The translations under genes and the position numbers were made by a program. Shown here piece by piece: positions 5,575 to 5,685 of a stretch of DNA of 5,685 bases (position 1 is its first letter; each line of letters begins with the position of its first letter). The stretch is from CAYHOI01 sp964358175 (GTDB taxonomy: Bacteria > Margulisbacteria > Riflemargulisbacteria > GWF2-35-9). The notes under the pieces are model-generated. The model saw nothing but the letters and a program-made list of their open reading frames with translations. It was not told the DNA's origin and searched no databases. The stretch covers positions 1-5,685 of the forward strand of contig CAYHOI010000110.1 of NCBI GenBank assembly GCA_964358175.1. The letters are read 5' to 3'.

Positions 5575-5685
5575 CTGCTGATCAGTTTACCGGATATGAA
5601 ACGAAATGGGAAGGGGGCGCGACTGTGGATTCAAGGCAACGTCAAAGTCGCGACAGATTGAGTTTGCGTAACATCTAACGAGCCC
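5575..5685 (-). promoter_or_regulatory. Leader upstream of the operon, with an inverted repeat
   Basis: This is 111 bp of apparently non-coding DNA ahead of the UPF0182 start. It holds a 7-bp inverted repeat, CGCGACT (5618-5624) and AGTCGCG (5646-5652), separated by 21 bases. The right arm overlaps the 8-bp palindrome GTCGCGAC (5647-5654). A -35-like TTGACG (minus strand, 5645-5640) sits between the arms but has no matching -10 at normal spacing. The repeat could be an operator or an mRNA hairpin. No sigma-70 or sigma-54 promoter is convincing, so the true start site may lie beyond the window. Confidence 0.35.

Noticed and set aside
5596..5661. A 21-codon plus-strand ATG-to-TGA frame in the operon leader
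   Set aside because: It is very short, has no Shine-Dalgarno and overlaps the inverted repeat; nothing supports translation.
5673..5685. ATCTAAC at the window edge fits the integron attC core consensus RYYYAAC
   Set aside because: A degenerate 7-mer is expected by chance about once per kilobase, the rest of any site is outside the window, and nothing else suggests cassettes.

Overview
The window holds five genes. It looks like an ordinary bacterial chromosome segment of intermediate GC (about half GC by eye). There is no mobile element, CRISPR array, tRNA or rRNA that I can see. Four genes lie head to tail on the minus strand and fill almost everything from 5574 down to 285. In transcription order they are a large UPF0182-family membrane protein, an NADP-type isocitrate dehydrogenase (icd), and the alpha and beta subunits of a two-subunit class I [4Fe-4S] fumarate hydratase. 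The junctions are 12 nt, 2 nt and a 4-nt overlap, so this is almost certainly one operon with coupled translation. A 51-codon gene on the plus strand (88-243) converges on the operon's 3' end and carries a near-ideal Shine-Dalgarno sequence.

Layout: 1-87 is an AT-rich leader for the small gene. Positions 88-243 are the small gene. Positions 244-284 are a convergent gap with one weak hairpin. Positions 285-782 encode fumarase beta, 779-1621 fumarase alpha, 1624-2820 isocitrate dehydrogenase and 2833-5574 the UPF0182 protein. Positions 5575-5685 are a non-coding leader with a 7-bp inverted repeat and no convincing promoter.

The three enzymes act in the TCA cycle: isocitrate/2-oxoglutarate interconversion and fumarate/malate hydration. 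Both reactions run in either direction, so the sequence does not tell an oxidative from a reductive cycle. An oxygen-sensitive Fe-S fumarase is common in anaerobes, microaerophiles and organisms with a reductive TCA cycle, which fits but does not prove such a lifestyle. The host is a bacterium. From memory of where UPF0182 and two-subunit fumarases co-occur, a Nitrospirota-like or former deltaproteobacterial lineage is plausible, but this is a weak inference.

I do not see a clearly new biological system. The points most worth following up are the co-transcription of an uncharacterised membrane protein with TCA enzymes, a G9 tract that doubles as the icd ribosome binding site beside an in-frame amber stop, two adjacent slippery heptamers in the fumarase alpha gene, and the unrecognised 51-residue protein.
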